A DNA stretch of 64,000 nt from positions 16,461 through 80,460 of the forward strand of contig JBPYFK010000118.1 in assembly GCA_051984675.1 (NCBI GenBank), read 5' to 3'. The notes under the pieces were generated by a model. The model was not told where the DNA came from and ran no database searches. It was given only the letters and a program-made list of their open reading frames with translations. This DNA is from JBPYFK01 sp051984675. GTDB taxonomy: Bacteria; Actinomycetota; Actinomycetes; Mycobacteriales; Pseudonocardiaceae. This document shows, piece after piece, positions 50,450 to 59,649 of the stretch (within the stretch, counting starts at the first letter, position 1; every line of letters begins with the position of its first letter). The position numbers were made by a program, and so were the translations under genes.

Positions 50450-51173
50450 CTCCACCGCGCCCGCGACCGAATCAGTCCACAGTGAGAACGCCAGCCCCGA
50501 ACCGGCCAGGGCGAGGACACCGTCGCCCTCCGAGCCGGAAACGAACTCCGCGCGTTCGACGGTCCTCGGGCGCGTGCGTTCCGCGCTCAGCGACCGTCCG
50601 CCGGCGCCCGAAGTGGTTCGGGACTACCGCACGAGCACCGAACCCGACGTGGACGTGCTCAGCCTGTTCGGGGAGCGTGCCGCCGAGTACGAAGCCACCG
50701 TCCACCGGGTTCCGGCACCGGACCTTCCCGGGACGATCGCGGACATACTGGCGGCCCACCGTGCCGGCGATCTCGCGATTCCGGTCGACATCCCGAACGA
50801 ATGGCTCGGCGCGGTCGAAATCCCGGTTCGACCCGACAGCGAACCGCTGTCGGTGGCCGACCTCAACGGCATGAGCGCGACCCTGACCGGATGTGCCGTG
50901 GCCATCGCGGAAACCGGGACGATCGTGCTCGACGCGGGCACCGCGCAGGGGCGCCGGCTGCTGACCCTGCTGCCTGACGTGCACCTGTGCGTTGTGCTTC
51001 AGGACCAAGTGGTCGGCACGGTCCCCGAAGCGGTCGCGCGCCTGTCCCCGACCCGACCGCAGACATGGATCAGCGGCCCGTCCGCGACCAGCGATATCGA
51101 GCTGCAACGGGTCGAAGGCGTGCACGGCCCGCGCAACCTGCACATCATCGTGGTCGAGTACCCGGACGAATAG
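50442..51173 (+). CDS. lutC: L-lactate oxidation complex LUD-domain protein LutC
   Basis: 243 residues. LUD domain with VAIAETGTIVLDAGTAQGRRLLTLLPDVHLCVV, and GPRNLHIIVVEYP at the C-terminus. The first ~35 residues are Pro/Ser/Glu rich and probably disordered, longer than in Bacillus LutC. GTG 50442 overlaps lutB; AAAGGA lies 8 bases upstream. The terminator-like hairpin follows at 51181. Confidence 0.92.
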   Translation: MHDSTAPATESVHSENASPEPARARTPSPSEPETNSARSTVLGRVRSALSDRPPAPEVVRDYRTSTEPDVDVLSLFGERAAEYEATVHRVPAPDLPGTIADILAAHRAGDLAIPVDIPNEWLGAVEIPVRPDSEPLSVADLNGMSATLTGCAVAIAETGTIVLDAGTAQGRRLLTLLPDVHLCVVLQDQVVGTVPEAVARLSPTRPQTWISGPSATSDIELQRVEGVHGPRNLHIIVVEYPDE

Positions 51174-51180
51174 CCGGGAT

Positions 51181-51207
51181 GTTCCGGCGGAAGTGAACCG
51201 CCGGAAC
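51181..51207. terminator. Bidirectional hairpin between lutC and the aldo/keto reductase
   Basis: GTTCCGGCGG (51181-51190) and CCGCCGGAAC (51198-51207), a perfect 10-base stem with a 7-base loop, 8 bases after the lutC stop and 25 bases beyond the convergent reductase stop. No U-tract, as is common in high-GC actinobacteria. Confidence 0.65.
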
Positions 51208-51231
51208 CCCAGCTTCGCGATCAACCCGGCG

Positions 51232-52065
51232 TTACAGGATCTCCAGCGGGGTGGCGCGGGTCGGCGGTGGGAACTCGGTGTCGAGATCCGCGAGGTCCTC
51301 GGCGGTGAGCCGGATATCCAGCGCGGCCCGGTTCTGCTCGACGTGCTCGCGGGTGGCCGCCTTGGGGATGGCGCACACGCCGTCCTGGTGCAGCACCCAC
51401 GCGATGGCGACCTGTGCCGGGGTCACGCCATGTCGCTGTGCGACCTTCCAGAGCACCGCGTTTCCCAGCACGCGCCCCTGCTCGACCGGTGAGTACGCCA
51501 TCACGGGCACGTGCTGCTCCCGGCACCACGGCAGGAGGTCGAACTCGATCCCGCGCCGGGTGAGGTTGTACAGCACCTGGTTGGTCAGCGACTCTTGCCC
51601 GGCCGGCTGCGACCACAGCTCGGTCATGTCACTGGCATCGAAGTTGCTGACACCGAAGTAACCGATCTTGCCGTCCTGGTGCAGCTGCTCGAAGGCTTCC
51701 AGGGTTTCCGCCAGCGGCACTCCGCCACGCCAATGCAGCAGGTAGAGGTCCAGGTGGTCGGTGTTCAGGCGTTTCAGGCTGCGCTCGCACGCCTGGACCG
51801 CACCACGCCGGCTGGCGTTGTGCGGGAACACCTTGCTGACCAGGAACACCTCGTCCCGGCGGCCCGCCATGGCCTCCCCGACGACCTCCTCGGCGCCGCC
51901 ACTGCCGTACATCTCGGCGGTGTCGATCAGCCCGACGCCCAGGTCCAGGCCGTGCCGCAGGGCCGCCACCTCAGACGCGCGGTCCGAGCCACGCTCGCCC
52001 ATGCCCCAGGTTCCCTGACCCAGCACCGGAAACCGCGCGCCGGAGGCAAGGTCCAGGTATCGCAT
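51232..52065 (-). CDS. Aldo/keto reductase
   Basis: 277 residues, TIM-barrel NADPH-dependent reductase. The tetrad Asp/Tyr/Lys/His is visible in LIDTAEMYG, LVSKVFPHN and LDLYLLHWR; cofactor motif IPKAATREHVEQN is near the C-terminus. ATG 52065 has GAGGTGCG just upstream. It follows the two-component pair on the same strand with an 87-base gap. Substrate unknown. Confidence 0.9.
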   Translation of the reverse strand: MRYLDLASGARFPVLGQGTWGMGERGSDRASEVAALRHGLDLGVGLIDTAEMYGSGGAEEVVGEAMAGRRDEVFLVSKVFPHNASRRGAVQACERSLKRLNTDHLDLYLLHWRGGVPLAETLEAFEQLHQDGKIGYFGVSNFDASDMTELWSQPAGQESLTNQVLYNLTRRGIEFDLLPWCREQHVPVMAYSPVEQGRVLGNAVLWKVAQRHGVTPAQVAIAWVLHQDGVCAIPKAATREHVEQNRAALDIRLTAEDLADLDTEFPPPTRATPLEIL

Positions 52066-52152
52066 CGCACCTCGTTTCGTGTCCTGCCGGGCGGGCTAGC
52101 TCCTTGCGCCCAACACCCTAGCCCGACGCGACCTACGAGAACGCGTGCGCGA

Positions 52153-53322
52153 TCACGCGTGTTGTTCAGGGGTCTTGATCAGCAACGGCAGCGACACGTG
52201 CACGGCGAAACCGCCGTCGGCGGTCGGTTCGGCTTCGAGCCGGCCGCCGACCATGTGCACCCTCTCCGACAGGCCCGCCAGCCCCGAGCCGCCACCGCTG
52301 CCGTCGCCGCCAGGCTCGATCAGCGGCGCCACCGGGCCGGGCTCGGGGGCATTCACCACGGAGATGCGCAGCTCGTCAGGCGTCTCCGCCAGGCGCACAC
52401 GCACCCGCGCGCCCGGGGCGTGCTTCGATGCGTTCGTCAGCGCCTCCTGCACGACCCGGTACGCGGCCCGGCCGACCCGTGCCGCCCGGTCGCCGTCGCT
52501 GCCGAGTTCGCTGTGCAGGTCGACGTTCATCCCCGACTCGCGCGCCCGCGCGACCAGCTCCGGCAAGGCATCCAGGCCGGTCGAACGTGTCGCGGGATCG
52601 GCAAGCAGGCCGAGCGCCGCGCGCATCTCGGTGAGCGCTTCCTTGGCCAGCGACCGCAGCCGGGTGGCCGACTCGCGCACCGCCGGGTCCGTCGCGGTCG
52701 CCGCCATGGCCGCCGACTCCACCGCGATCAGCGTCGCGTGGTGCCCGACGGCGTCGTGGATCTCGCGGGCGATGCGGGCACGCTCCTCCGCCCTGGCCGT
52801 CTCCGCACGCGCCGCCAGCTCCCCGGCCCGTGCTTCCTTCAACTCGCGCAGGCTCGCGGCGAGCTGCTGCCGGGTGGCGACCAGCGCGCCCAGCTCGGCC
52901 GGGGTGCCCGAACCGAGCCCGGCGAACGCCGCGGCCAGCAGGAACGAGGAGATCGACAGGGGTTGCCGCACGAGCACGGGCGCGAGGGCCGTGGCGGTAG
53001 CGAGCACGACCCACGGGGCGAGCGCGGGAAACTGCGGTCTGGCCCGGCCCAGCGCGAACATCGCCACCAACAACGGCCCCCAACCCAGACCGCCGACCAG
53101 CCCTGGCAGGCAGACCACGACCACGACCGCCGGCCAGCGGTGCCGCAACGGCAACACGGCGCTACCCACGAGTCCGGCGACGACGTCCTGCACCGGGTGG
53201 TCCCGAGCGGACAGCAGCACGACCAGAGTGGGAACACCGATGGCAGCCACCTCCAGCGCCACCGGCCGAAACCTCCTGACCAGCGACAATGAGAGCGACG
53301 TACCAGCGAACAGCCGCGTCAC
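52153..53322 (-). CDS. Membrane histidine kinase (DesK/NarL-partner type)
   Basis: 389 residues. Several N-terminal hydrophobic helices (~20-140) and a coiled-coil precede the HisKA_3 site H189 (IAREIHDAVGHHATL). A HATPase follows, with AYRVVQEALTNASKHA and GGGSGLAGLSERVHMVGG. GTG 53322 overlaps the regulator stop (GTGA). Signal unknown. Confidence 0.9.
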   Translation of the reverse strand: MTRLFAGTSLSLSLVRRFRPVALEVAAIGVPTLVVLLSARDHPVQDVVAGLVGSAVLPLRHRWPAVVVVVCLPGLVGGLGWGPLLVAMFALGRARPQFPALAPWVVLATATALAPVLVRQPLSISSFLLAAAFAGLGSGTPAELGALVATRQQLAASLRELKEARAGELAARAETARAEERARIAREIHDAVGHHATLIAVESAAMAATATDPAVRESATRLRSLAKEALTEMRAALGLLADPATRSTGLDALPELVARARESGMNVDLHSELGSDGDRAARVGRAAYRVVQEALTNASKHAPGARVRVRLAETPDELRISVVNAPEPGPVAPLIEPGGDGSGGGSGLAGLSERVHMVGGRLEAEPTADGGFAVHVSLPLLIKTPEQHA

Positions 53323-54008
53323 CGCCCGTTGCCCTCGCTGGCCACGTTCACCCGCTGGGCGATGAGCGCGGCCTGCACCCGGTTCTCCGCGCCGAGCTTG
53401 CTCAGCACGCTGGACACGTAGCTCTTCACGGTCGCCTCGGTGAGGTTCAGCCGCTCCCCGATCCCGGCGTTGGAGGAGCCGTTGGCGAGCAGGCGCAGAA
53501 CCTGCTGTTCCCTGCCGGAGAGGCCGCGCACGAGTTCGGCCTCCCGCGCGGTATCCACGGCGCCGCGCATCTTCGGCAGCAATCGGGCGGTGATCCGCGG
53601 ATCGAGCACCGCACCCCCGGCGGCGAGGTCCAGGACGGCCCGGACCAGCATCTCCGGTTCGGCGTCCTTGAGCAGGAAGCCTTGCGAACCGATCCGCAGC
53701 GCTTCCGCGACGTAGTCGTCCAGGTCGAACGTCGTCAGGACGGCCGTGGACGGCGGGTTCGGGGTGGAGTGCAGCGCACGAAGCGCGGCCAGGCCGTCCT
53801 TGCCGGGCATCTGCACGTCCACCAGCGCCACGTCGGGGTGATGGACGCGCACGGCGGCCAGCAACTCGTCCCCATCAGCCGCCTCGGCGACCACGCTGAT
53901 CGTGCCGGCCGACTCCAGCAGCACGCGCAGCCCACGGCGCAGCATCGGCTCGTCGTCGGCGAGCACCAGTCGCACCGGGCGCGTCGCTCCTCGAACAGCA
54001 CCGTTCAC
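53319..54008 (-). CDS. NarL/LuxR-type response regulator
   Basis: 229 residues. Receiver with D18-D19 and phospho-acceptor D64 (VALVDVQMPGKDG); LuxR helix-turn-helix LSGREQQVLRLLANGSSNAGIGERLNLTEATVKSYVSSVLSKL. I choose GTG 54008 for its GGAGGTG ribosome site 5 bases upstream; the frame is open to 54125. First gene of the pair. Confidence 0.9.
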   Translation of the reverse strand: MNGAVRGATRPVRLVLADDEPMLRRGLRVLLESAGTISVVAEAADGDELLAAVRVHHPDVALVDVQMPGKDGLAALRALHSTPNPPSTAVLTTFDLDDYVAEALRIGSQGFLLKDAEPEMLVRAVLDLAAGGAVLDPRITARLLPKMRGAVDTAREAELVRGLSGREQQVLRLLANGSSNAGIGERLNLTEATVKSYVSSVLSKLGAENRVQAALIAQRVNVASEGNGR

Positions 54009-54137
54009 CGGGTCACCTCCGCACACCGGACCACCAGTTGGACCAGCGATCGGACCACCGACGGTCCGTCCAGCAGGGTAGCTTTCCCCGGCCCCGGCCG
54101 GTCGAGACGACTGGCCGCGCGTCACCCGACGCGGGCG

Positions 54138-55595
54138 CTACTTGCGCCCGCCCTTGCCGCCGCCGCGCTGCTCGCGCACCCGCACCGAGATCCGCACCGG
54201 GCTGCCCACGAACCCGAACGTCTCCCGGAACTTCCGCTCCACGAAGCGTCGGTAGCCGGCCTCCAGGAAGCCGGTCGTGAACAGCACGAGTGTCGGAGGC
54301 CGCGGATGTGCCTGGGTGGCGAAGAGGATCTTCGGCTGCTTGCCACCCCGCACCGGCGGCGGGTTCGCCGCGACCAGATCCTGCAACCACGCGTTGAGCC
54401 GCCCGGTCGGGACACGGGTGTCCCACGAGTCGAGCGCCTCCCGCAACGCGGGAGCGAGCTTGCGCACCGCGCGTCCCGTCCTCGCCGAGACGTTGATCCG
54501 TTCCGCCCACCGCACGCGCACGAGCTGGCGGTCGATCTCCTTCTCCAACCGGTGGCGGCGTTCGTCGTCGACCAGGTCCCACTTGTTGTAGGCCAGCACC
54601 AGCGCACGACCCGACTCGACCACCATGCTGATCACGCGCAGGTCCTGCTCGCTGATCGGTTCGCTGGCGTCGACCAGCACGATCGCGACCTCGGCCGCCT
54701 CGATCGCGGCCTTGGTGCGCAGGGACGCGTAGTACTCCATGCCGCTGGCGGTCTTGACCCGCTTGCGCAGCCCAGCGGTGTCCACGAAGCGCCACACCTG
54801 GCCGTCGAGCTCGACGAGCGAGTCCACCGGGTCGACGGTGGTGCCGGCCACGTCGTGCACCACCGCGCGCTCTTCCCCGACCAGTTGGTTGAGCAGGCTC
54901 GACTTGCCGACGTTGGGTTTACCGACCAGGGCCACCCGGCGCGGACCGCCGGCGGCGCCGAAAGCCTCGCGCGGGGTCTCCGGGAACGACTCCAGCACCT
55001 TGTCGAGCAGGTCACCCGAGCCCTTGCCGTGCAGCGCACTGACCGGGATCGGCTCGCCGAGCCCCAGCGACCACATTCCCGCGACCTCGCTCATCGCCCG
55101 CTGGTCGTCCACCTTGTTCGCGACGACCAGGACCGGGCGGTCCGAGCGGCGCAGCACCTTCGCGGCGGCCTCCTCCGTGGAGGTGACCCCGACCTGCGTG
55201 TCGACCACGAGCAGGATGCTGTCCGCCGTCGCCATCGCCATCTCGGCCTGCGTGGTCACGGCGGCCTGCAGGCCCTCGGCCTGCGGGTCCCACCCGCCGG
55301 TGTCGACGACCGTGAACTGCTTACCGCTCCAGATCGCGTCGTAGGCCACCCGGTCCCGGGTGACTCCGGGCACGTCCTGTACGACCGCTTCCCTGCGGCC
55401 CAGCAGGCGGTTGACCAGCGTCGACTTGCCGACGTTCGGTCGGCCGACGACGGCCAGCACCGGCTGCGGCGGAGCCTCGTCGATGTCCAGCTGCTCGTCG
55501 GACACCTCGTCGAAGGCCGACCACTCGGACTCGTCGGCCCACGTCCCGTCCAGCGCCGTGGACTCCGGCGCGGCGAGGTCGTTCGCGTCGCTCAC
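54138..55595 (-). CDS. der: Ribosome biogenesis GTPase Der (EngA)
   Basis: 485 residues. Two tandem G domains: first with GRPNVGKST (~51-59) and VANKVD; second with VGKPNVGKSS and AYNKWD, then the C-terminal KH-like domain. It works in 50S assembly. An acidic N-terminal extension of ~45 residues precedes the first G domain. GTG 55595 overlaps the acyltransferase stop (GTGA). Downstream of cmk-plsC as in other actinobacteria. Confidence 0.96.
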   Translation of the reverse strand: MSDANDLAAPESTALDGTWADESEWSAFDEVSDEQLDIDEAPPQPVLAVVGRPNVGKSTLVNRLLGRREAVVQDVPGVTRDRVAYDAIWSGKQFTVVDTGGWDPQAEGLQAAVTTQAEMAMATADSILLVVDTQVGVTSTEEAAAKVLRRSDRPVLVVANKVDDQRAMSEVAGMWSLGLGEPIPVSALHGKGSGDLLDKVLESFPETPREAFGAAGGPRRVALVGKPNVGKSSLLNQLVGEERAVVHDVAGTTVDPVDSLVELDGQVWRFVDTAGLRKRVKTASGMEYYASLRTKAAIEAAEVAIVLVDASEPISEQDLRVISMVVESGRALVLAYNKWDLVDDERRHRLEKEIDRQLVRVRWAERINVSARTGRAVRKLAPALREALDSWDTRVPTGRLNAWLQDLVAANPPPVRGGKQPKILFATQAHPRPPTLVLFTTGFLEAGYRRFVERKFRETFGFVGSPVRISVRVREQRGGGKGGRK

Positions 55596-56338
55596 GCCTC
55601 GTTCCCTTTCTTGTGATCACCGTACTGGGTGATGTCGGAGTGGCCGGCTGCCGCCACCGCTGCGCCCGCGCCCGCACGGAGGGCGTCGAGTTCGCCAACC
55701 AGGGCGGCAAGCTCAATGCGGACCCGTTCGGTCGCCTCGCTCAGCGCTGCCCGTCCCTTTCCGGCCGGGAGCTCGAACGGCTCCCCGAACAGCACGTCCA
55801 CCCGGGGGAGCAGCCGGCGCCGGCGGCCTTCCGGGCGGTGCGTGCCCCGGCAGGCCACAGGCAGCACCTTGGCCCCCGTGGAGCGCGCGAGCCAAGCCGC
55901 GCCGTGCTGGGCACTGGTCACGTCACCTTCACCACGGGTGCCCTCCGGGAAGACACCGACCAGCCCGCCAGCGCGCAGCACCCGCACGGCGGCCAGCAAC
56001 GGCGTACGGTCGGGTTCCCCGCGCCGCACCGCGAGCTGACCGAGCAGGCGCAGGAACCAGCCCAGCAGCCCCTGAAACAGCTCCTGCTTGATCAGAAACA
56101 CCGCGTAACGCGGCAACATTCCGAACAGCAGCGGGCCGTCGGCGTACGAACTGTGGTTCGCCACCAGGACCACCGGACCGGATGCCGGCACGCGCTCGGC
56201 GTGGTGAATCCGCACCCGGAAGGGCACGCGCACGAACGTCGCGCCGATCCATCGACCGATCCGCTGCAGCACCGGGGACGCTCCCTCCGGGAGCTGACCT
56301 CCAGCGACCGGCTTCTTCTCGTTCTGTCCGCCACTCAT
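55592..56338 (-). CDS. 1-acyl-sn-glycerol-3-phosphate acyltransferase family protein
   Basis: 248 residues, PlsC-like. The catalytic NHSSYAD (H-x4-D) and FPEGTRG motifs and an N-terminal amphipathic segment are visible. It transfers acyl groups to lysophosphatidate or a related lipid. ATG 56338 overlaps the cmk stop (ATGA). Confidence 0.92.
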   Translation of the reverse strand: MSGGQNEKKPVAGGQLPEGASPVLQRIGRWIGATFVRVPFRVRIHHAERVPASGPVVLVANHSSYADGPLLFGMLPRYAVFLIKQELFQGLLGWFLRLLGQLAVRRGEPDRTPLLAAVRVLRAGGLVGVFPEGTRGEGDVTSAQHGAAWLARSTGAKVLPVACRGTHRPEGRRRRLLPRVDVLFGEPFELPAGKGRAALSEATERVRIELAALVGELDALRAGAGAAVAAAGHSDITQYGDHKKGNEA

Positions 56339-57075
56339 CGCCCGGCTCGCTCCACCCGGTGCAGCAACCCGCGCTGCCGCACTAGCTCCGTCAACCGTTC
56401 CAGCACACCGGCCACATCCAGCTCGGTGGTGTCGAGTTCCACCGCGTCGTCGGCCTGCCGCAGCGGCGACGCCGTACGCGTCGAGTCCAGCGTGTCCCGG
56501 CGCTCGACGTCAGCCAGCACCCGATCGAGGTCGGCCGCACGGCCGGCGGCCGCGTCCTGCTTGCCGCGCCGGTTCGCCCGCGCGTGCGCGGACGCCGTCA
56601 GGTACACCTTCAGCCCCGCGTCCGGCGCGACCACCGTGCCGATGTCGCGTCCCTCCACGACGATGCCGCCCGTCTCCGCCAGGGCGGCCTCGATCAGTTC
56701 CCGCTGCTGGCCGACCGCCAGCTGGCGGACCTCCGGGACAGCCGCGACCGCGGAGACCGCGCCGGTCACCTCGGAACCGCGGATCTCCCGCCCAACGTCC
56801 CGCCCGTCGAGTTCCACCGCCGGGTGCACCGGGCCGGCCCCGACCCGGACCGTCGCGGCTCGTGCCGCGCCGGTCACGGCGGCGGGATCGTCCAGATCCA
56901 CCCCCGCGCGGAGCACTGCCAGCGTCAACGCCCGGTACATCGCCCCCGTGTCCAGGTACGCCGCATGTAACACCGACGCCAGCCGGCGTGCCACTGTGGA
57001 CTTTCCAGTGCCGGACGGACCGTCCAGTGCCACCACGCCGCGCAGCGCATCCGCCCCCAGTTCGACGTCTGCCAC
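56335..57075 (-). CDS. cmk: Cytidylate kinase
   Basis: About 246 residues. P-loop VALDGPSGTGKSTVARRLA, LDTGAMYRALTL and VEGRDIGTVVAPDA are the Cmk landmarks; it phosphorylates CMP and dCMP. GTG 57075 is chosen for GGGAGG 8 bases upstream; ATG 57093 is an alternative that begins at the ribosome site itself. Confidence 0.94.
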   Translation of the reverse strand: MADVELGADALRGVVALDGPSGTGKSTVARRLASVLHAAYLDTGAMYRALTLAVLRAGVDLDDPAAVTGAARAATVRVGAGPVHPAVELDGRDVGREIRGSEVTGAVSAVAAVPEVRQLAVGQQRELIEAALAETGGIVVEGRDIGTVVAPDAGLKVYLTASAHARANRRGKQDAAAGRAADLDRVLADVERRDTLDSTRTASPLRQADDAVELDTTELDVAGVLERLTELVRQRGLLHRVERAGR

Positions 57076-57187
57076 GTCGATAGCCTCCCTCATCGCCTGC
57101 CCGCCGGCACTACCACTACTGGACCAAACATCCATTCTGCCTGCTGGACACCTGGCCTCGGCCACACGGGCGGATATGCGCGGGTGC

Positions 57188-57952
57188 CTACAGGCCGACA
57201 GCGCGGTAGAGCGCGCCCACTTCCTTCCTGTTGAGCCGGCGGATCGCACCGGGACGCTCGGTGTTCAGTCGTACCTCGCCCACCGCCGTGCGCACCAGCC
57301 GCTGCACCGGGTGGCCAGCGGCCTTCAACAGGCGGCGCACGATGTGCTTGCGCCCCTCGTGCAGGACCAGCTCCACCAGCGCCCGGTTCTGGTGGATGTC
57401 CACCAGGCGGAACTGGTCGACCTTCGCCACGCCGTCGTCGAGCTTGATGCCCTGGCGCAGCCGGCGACCCAGGTCTTTCGGGATCGGCCCGTCGACCTCG
57501 GCCAGGTAGGTCTTCAGCACCCGGTAGGACGGGTGCATCAGGCGGTGCGCGAGCTCGCCGTCGTTGGTGATCAGCAACACCCCCTCGGTGTCCTGGTCCA
57601 ACCGGCCCACGTGGAACAGCCGCCCGTCCCGCTCGCGCAGGTAGTCGCCGATGCAGGGTCGTCCGCGCTCGTCGGACATCGTGCACAGGATGCCCGGTGG
57701 CTTGTTCAGCATCAGGTGCACGGTCTCGTCGTTGACCATCACGCGCGTTTCGTCGACGTGGATCACCGCGGTCTCCGGGTCCACCCGGCGGCCTAGCTCG
57801 GTGACCACCTCACCGTTCACACTCACCCGGCCCTCGACGATCATCTCCTCCGCCGCGCGCCGCGAGGCGATCCCGGCCTGGGACAGCACTTTCTGCAGCC
57901 GGACGCCGGAGTCCCGCTCAGCGGCGGTGGTCGGTTCACGGTGTTCAGACAT
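57188..57952 (-). CDS. rluB: 23S rRNA pseudouridine synthase, RluB type
   Basis: About 254 residues. S4 domain VRLQKVLSQAGIASRRAAEEMI, then the RsuA/RluB catalytic domain with Asp in HVGRLDQDTEGVLLIT. ATG 57952 overlaps scpB; ATG 57964 is possible. Modifies 23S rRNA uridine in the peptidyl-transferase region, by family. Confidence 0.93.
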   Translation of the reverse strand: MSEHREPTTAAERDSGVRLQKVLSQAGIASRRAAEEMIVEGRVSVNGEVVTELGRRVDPETAVIHVDETRVMVNDETVHLMLNKPPGILCTMSDERGRPCIGDYLRERDGRLFHVGRLDQDTEGVLLITNDGELAHRLMHPSYRVLKTYLAEVDGPIPKDLGRRLRQGIKLDDGVAKVDQFRLVDIHQNRALVELVLHEGRKHIVRRLLKAAGHPVQRLVRTAVGEVRLNTERPGAIRRLNRKEVGALYRAVGL

Positions 57953-58691
57953 CGTCGATCGCATCCACTTCGGGCAGCAGCGGGGCGAGCGGGGGCAAGT
58001 CCTTCAGCGAAGACAGCCCCAGCCGCTCCAAGAACAACTCGGTCGTGCAGTAGAGGGTGCCGGCGGTCTCCGCGTCGGTTCCGGCCTCTTCGATGAGACC
58101 CCTCGCCAACAGGGTACGGACGACGCCGTCGACGTTGACACCGCGCACGGCCGCCACCCGCGCACGGGTCACCGGCTGCCGGTAGGCGATCACCGCCAGC
58201 GTCTCCAGCGCGGCGCGGGTCAGCTTCGAGCGCTGGCCGCCCAGCAGGAACCCCTCCACCAGCGGCGCGAAGGTGTCGCGGGTGTAGAAACGCCAACCGT
58301 CGCCGGCTTTGCGCAGGTCGATACCGCGCTCGGCGTCGGTGTAGGCCCGGGCCAGCCGCAGCAGCGCCTCACGAACCCGCTCCACCGGTTGCTGCAGGGT
58401 GTCCGCGAGCAGTTCCTCACCGGCCGGCACATCCACGACCAGCAGCAGCGCCTCCAGCGCCGCATCCAACCGCGCGTCCTCGGTCAGGTCGGGCACCGGC
58501 TGGGTCGCGCCTTCCTCCGGCTCCGGGGTCTCGGGTGTGGGGGCCGCGGGGGCCTCTTGAACCGGGGTCTCCCGCTCAGGGACCTCGTGAACCCCGGTGT
58601 CCTGCTCAAGAGCCTCTTGAACCGCGGTCTCCCGCGCCGCCGGTTCGGCACTGGCCTCGGCAGTGACCTCGTCCGGCTCGTCCGTACTCAC
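57945..58691 (-). CDS. scpB: Segregation and condensation protein B
   Basis: 248 residues. Two winged-helix units (LDAALEALLLVVDVPAGEEL, ETLAVIAYRQPVTRARVAAVRGVNVDGVVRTL). The acidic N-terminal ~60 residues contain a 10-residue repeat. It is the kleisin-associated partner of SMC with ScpA. GTG 58691 overlaps scpA (4 bases). Confidence 0.95.
   Translation of the reverse strand: MSTDEPDEVTAEASAEPAARETAVQEALEQDTGVHEVPERETPVQEAPAAPTPETPEPEEGATQPVPDLTEDARLDAALEALLLVVDVPAGEELLADTLQQPVERVREALLRLARAYTDAERGIDLRKAGDGWRFYTRDTFAPLVEGFLLGGQRSKLTRAALETLAVIAYRQPVTRARVAAVRGVNVDGVVRTLLARGLIEEAGTDAETAGTLYCTTELFLERLGLSSLKDLPPLAPLLPEVDAIDDV
58553..58642 (-). repeat. Three 30-base tandem repeats in scpB
   Basis: CCTC(T/G)TGAACC marks units at 58553, 58583 and 58613 (period 30). 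They encode a degenerate 10-residue ETxVQEAxEx unit in the acidic tail. Confidence 0.7.
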
Positions 58692-59536
58692 CCGTACTCC
58701 TCTTCCTCATCGCTCGTTCTGGCTGCTTCGGCGTCCACCCGCGCCTGCTCGACGCTTCCGCCGCTCCAGCGCACCACCAGCTCACCGAGTGGATCATCCT
58801 GCTCGAACAGCAGGATCGCCTCCCGATACAAGTCCAGCAGCGCCAGAAACCGGGCGACGATCTCCACCGTCGTCTCGCAGTCCCGAACGAGATCACCGAA
58901 GGTGGCATGCCCGCGTTCCGCCAGCACCACGCGCAGCAGAGCCGCGTGCTCGCGCACCGACACCTGGTGCTGGTGGAGGTGGTCCAACGACACCGAGGGC
59001 GGCGGCTTCGGCCGGAACACCGCCGCCGCGATCTCGGCGAACCGTTGCGGGTCCACGCCGATCATGACTTCCGGCAGCAGCCCGGTGAACCGCTCCTCCA
59101 CCGACGCCGCCCTCGGGTAGCGGCGCAGCGCGTTGGCTTCCAACTCCCCGAACAGCGCGGCGACCTGCTTGTAGGCGCGGTACTGCAGCAGGCGGGCGAA
59201 CAGGAGGTCACGCGCCTCCAGCAGCGCGAGGTCCTCCTCGTCCTCGACCTCCGCCGCCGGCAGTAACCGGGCCGCTTTGAGGTCGAGCAGGGTCGCGGCC
59301 ACCACGAGGAACTCGGTGGTCTCGTCGAGGTCCCAGCGCTCGCCGAGTTCCCGCGTGTAGGCGATGAACTCGTCGGTGACCTTGTGCAGAGCGACCTCGG
59401 TCACATCCAGCTGGTGCTGCGAGATGAGCTGCAGGAGCAGGTCGAACGGTCCCTCGAAGTTGTCCAACCGCACGGTGAAACGGTTGCCGGTGGAGCCCTC
59501 CTCAGGCGCCAGCTCCGCTGCTGTGGACTCGCTCAC
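58688..59536 (-). CDS. scpA: Segregation and condensation protein A
   Basis: 282 residues. N-terminal kleisin helix FTVRLDNFEGPFDLLLQLI; C-terminal winged helix (ERGHATFGDLVRDCETTVEIVARFLALLDLYRE). Bridges SMC heads. GTG 59536 has GGGAG 5-6 bases upstream. Confidence 0.95.
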   Translation of the reverse strand: MSESTAAELAPEEGSTGNRFTVRLDNFEGPFDLLLQLISQHQLDVTEVALHKVTDEFIAYTRELGERWDLDETTEFLVVAATLLDLKAARLLPAAEVEDEEDLALLEARDLLFARLLQYRAYKQVAALFGELEANALRRYPRAASVEERFTGLLPEVMIGVDPQRFAEIAAAVFRPKPPPSVSLDHLHQHQVSVREHAALLRVVLAERGHATFGDLVRDCETTVEIVARFLALLDLYREAILLFEQDDPLGELVVRWSGGSVEQARVDAEAARTSDEEEEYG

Positions 59537-59649
59537 CAGCTCCCTGCTCTCGAAAGACCGAAGATGATCTCAACCTCGTGTTCCGCCCCCAGGCCCGACC
59601 CGCGGCTTCGCAGCTTATCCGGTCGCCGGTCAGGGCAGCGGGAGCCGGG

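Noticed and set aside
53301..55616. Very long plus-strand frames across the der and response-regulator region
   Set aside because: They are antisense shadows of der and the regulator; der has complete G-domain motifs on the minus strand.
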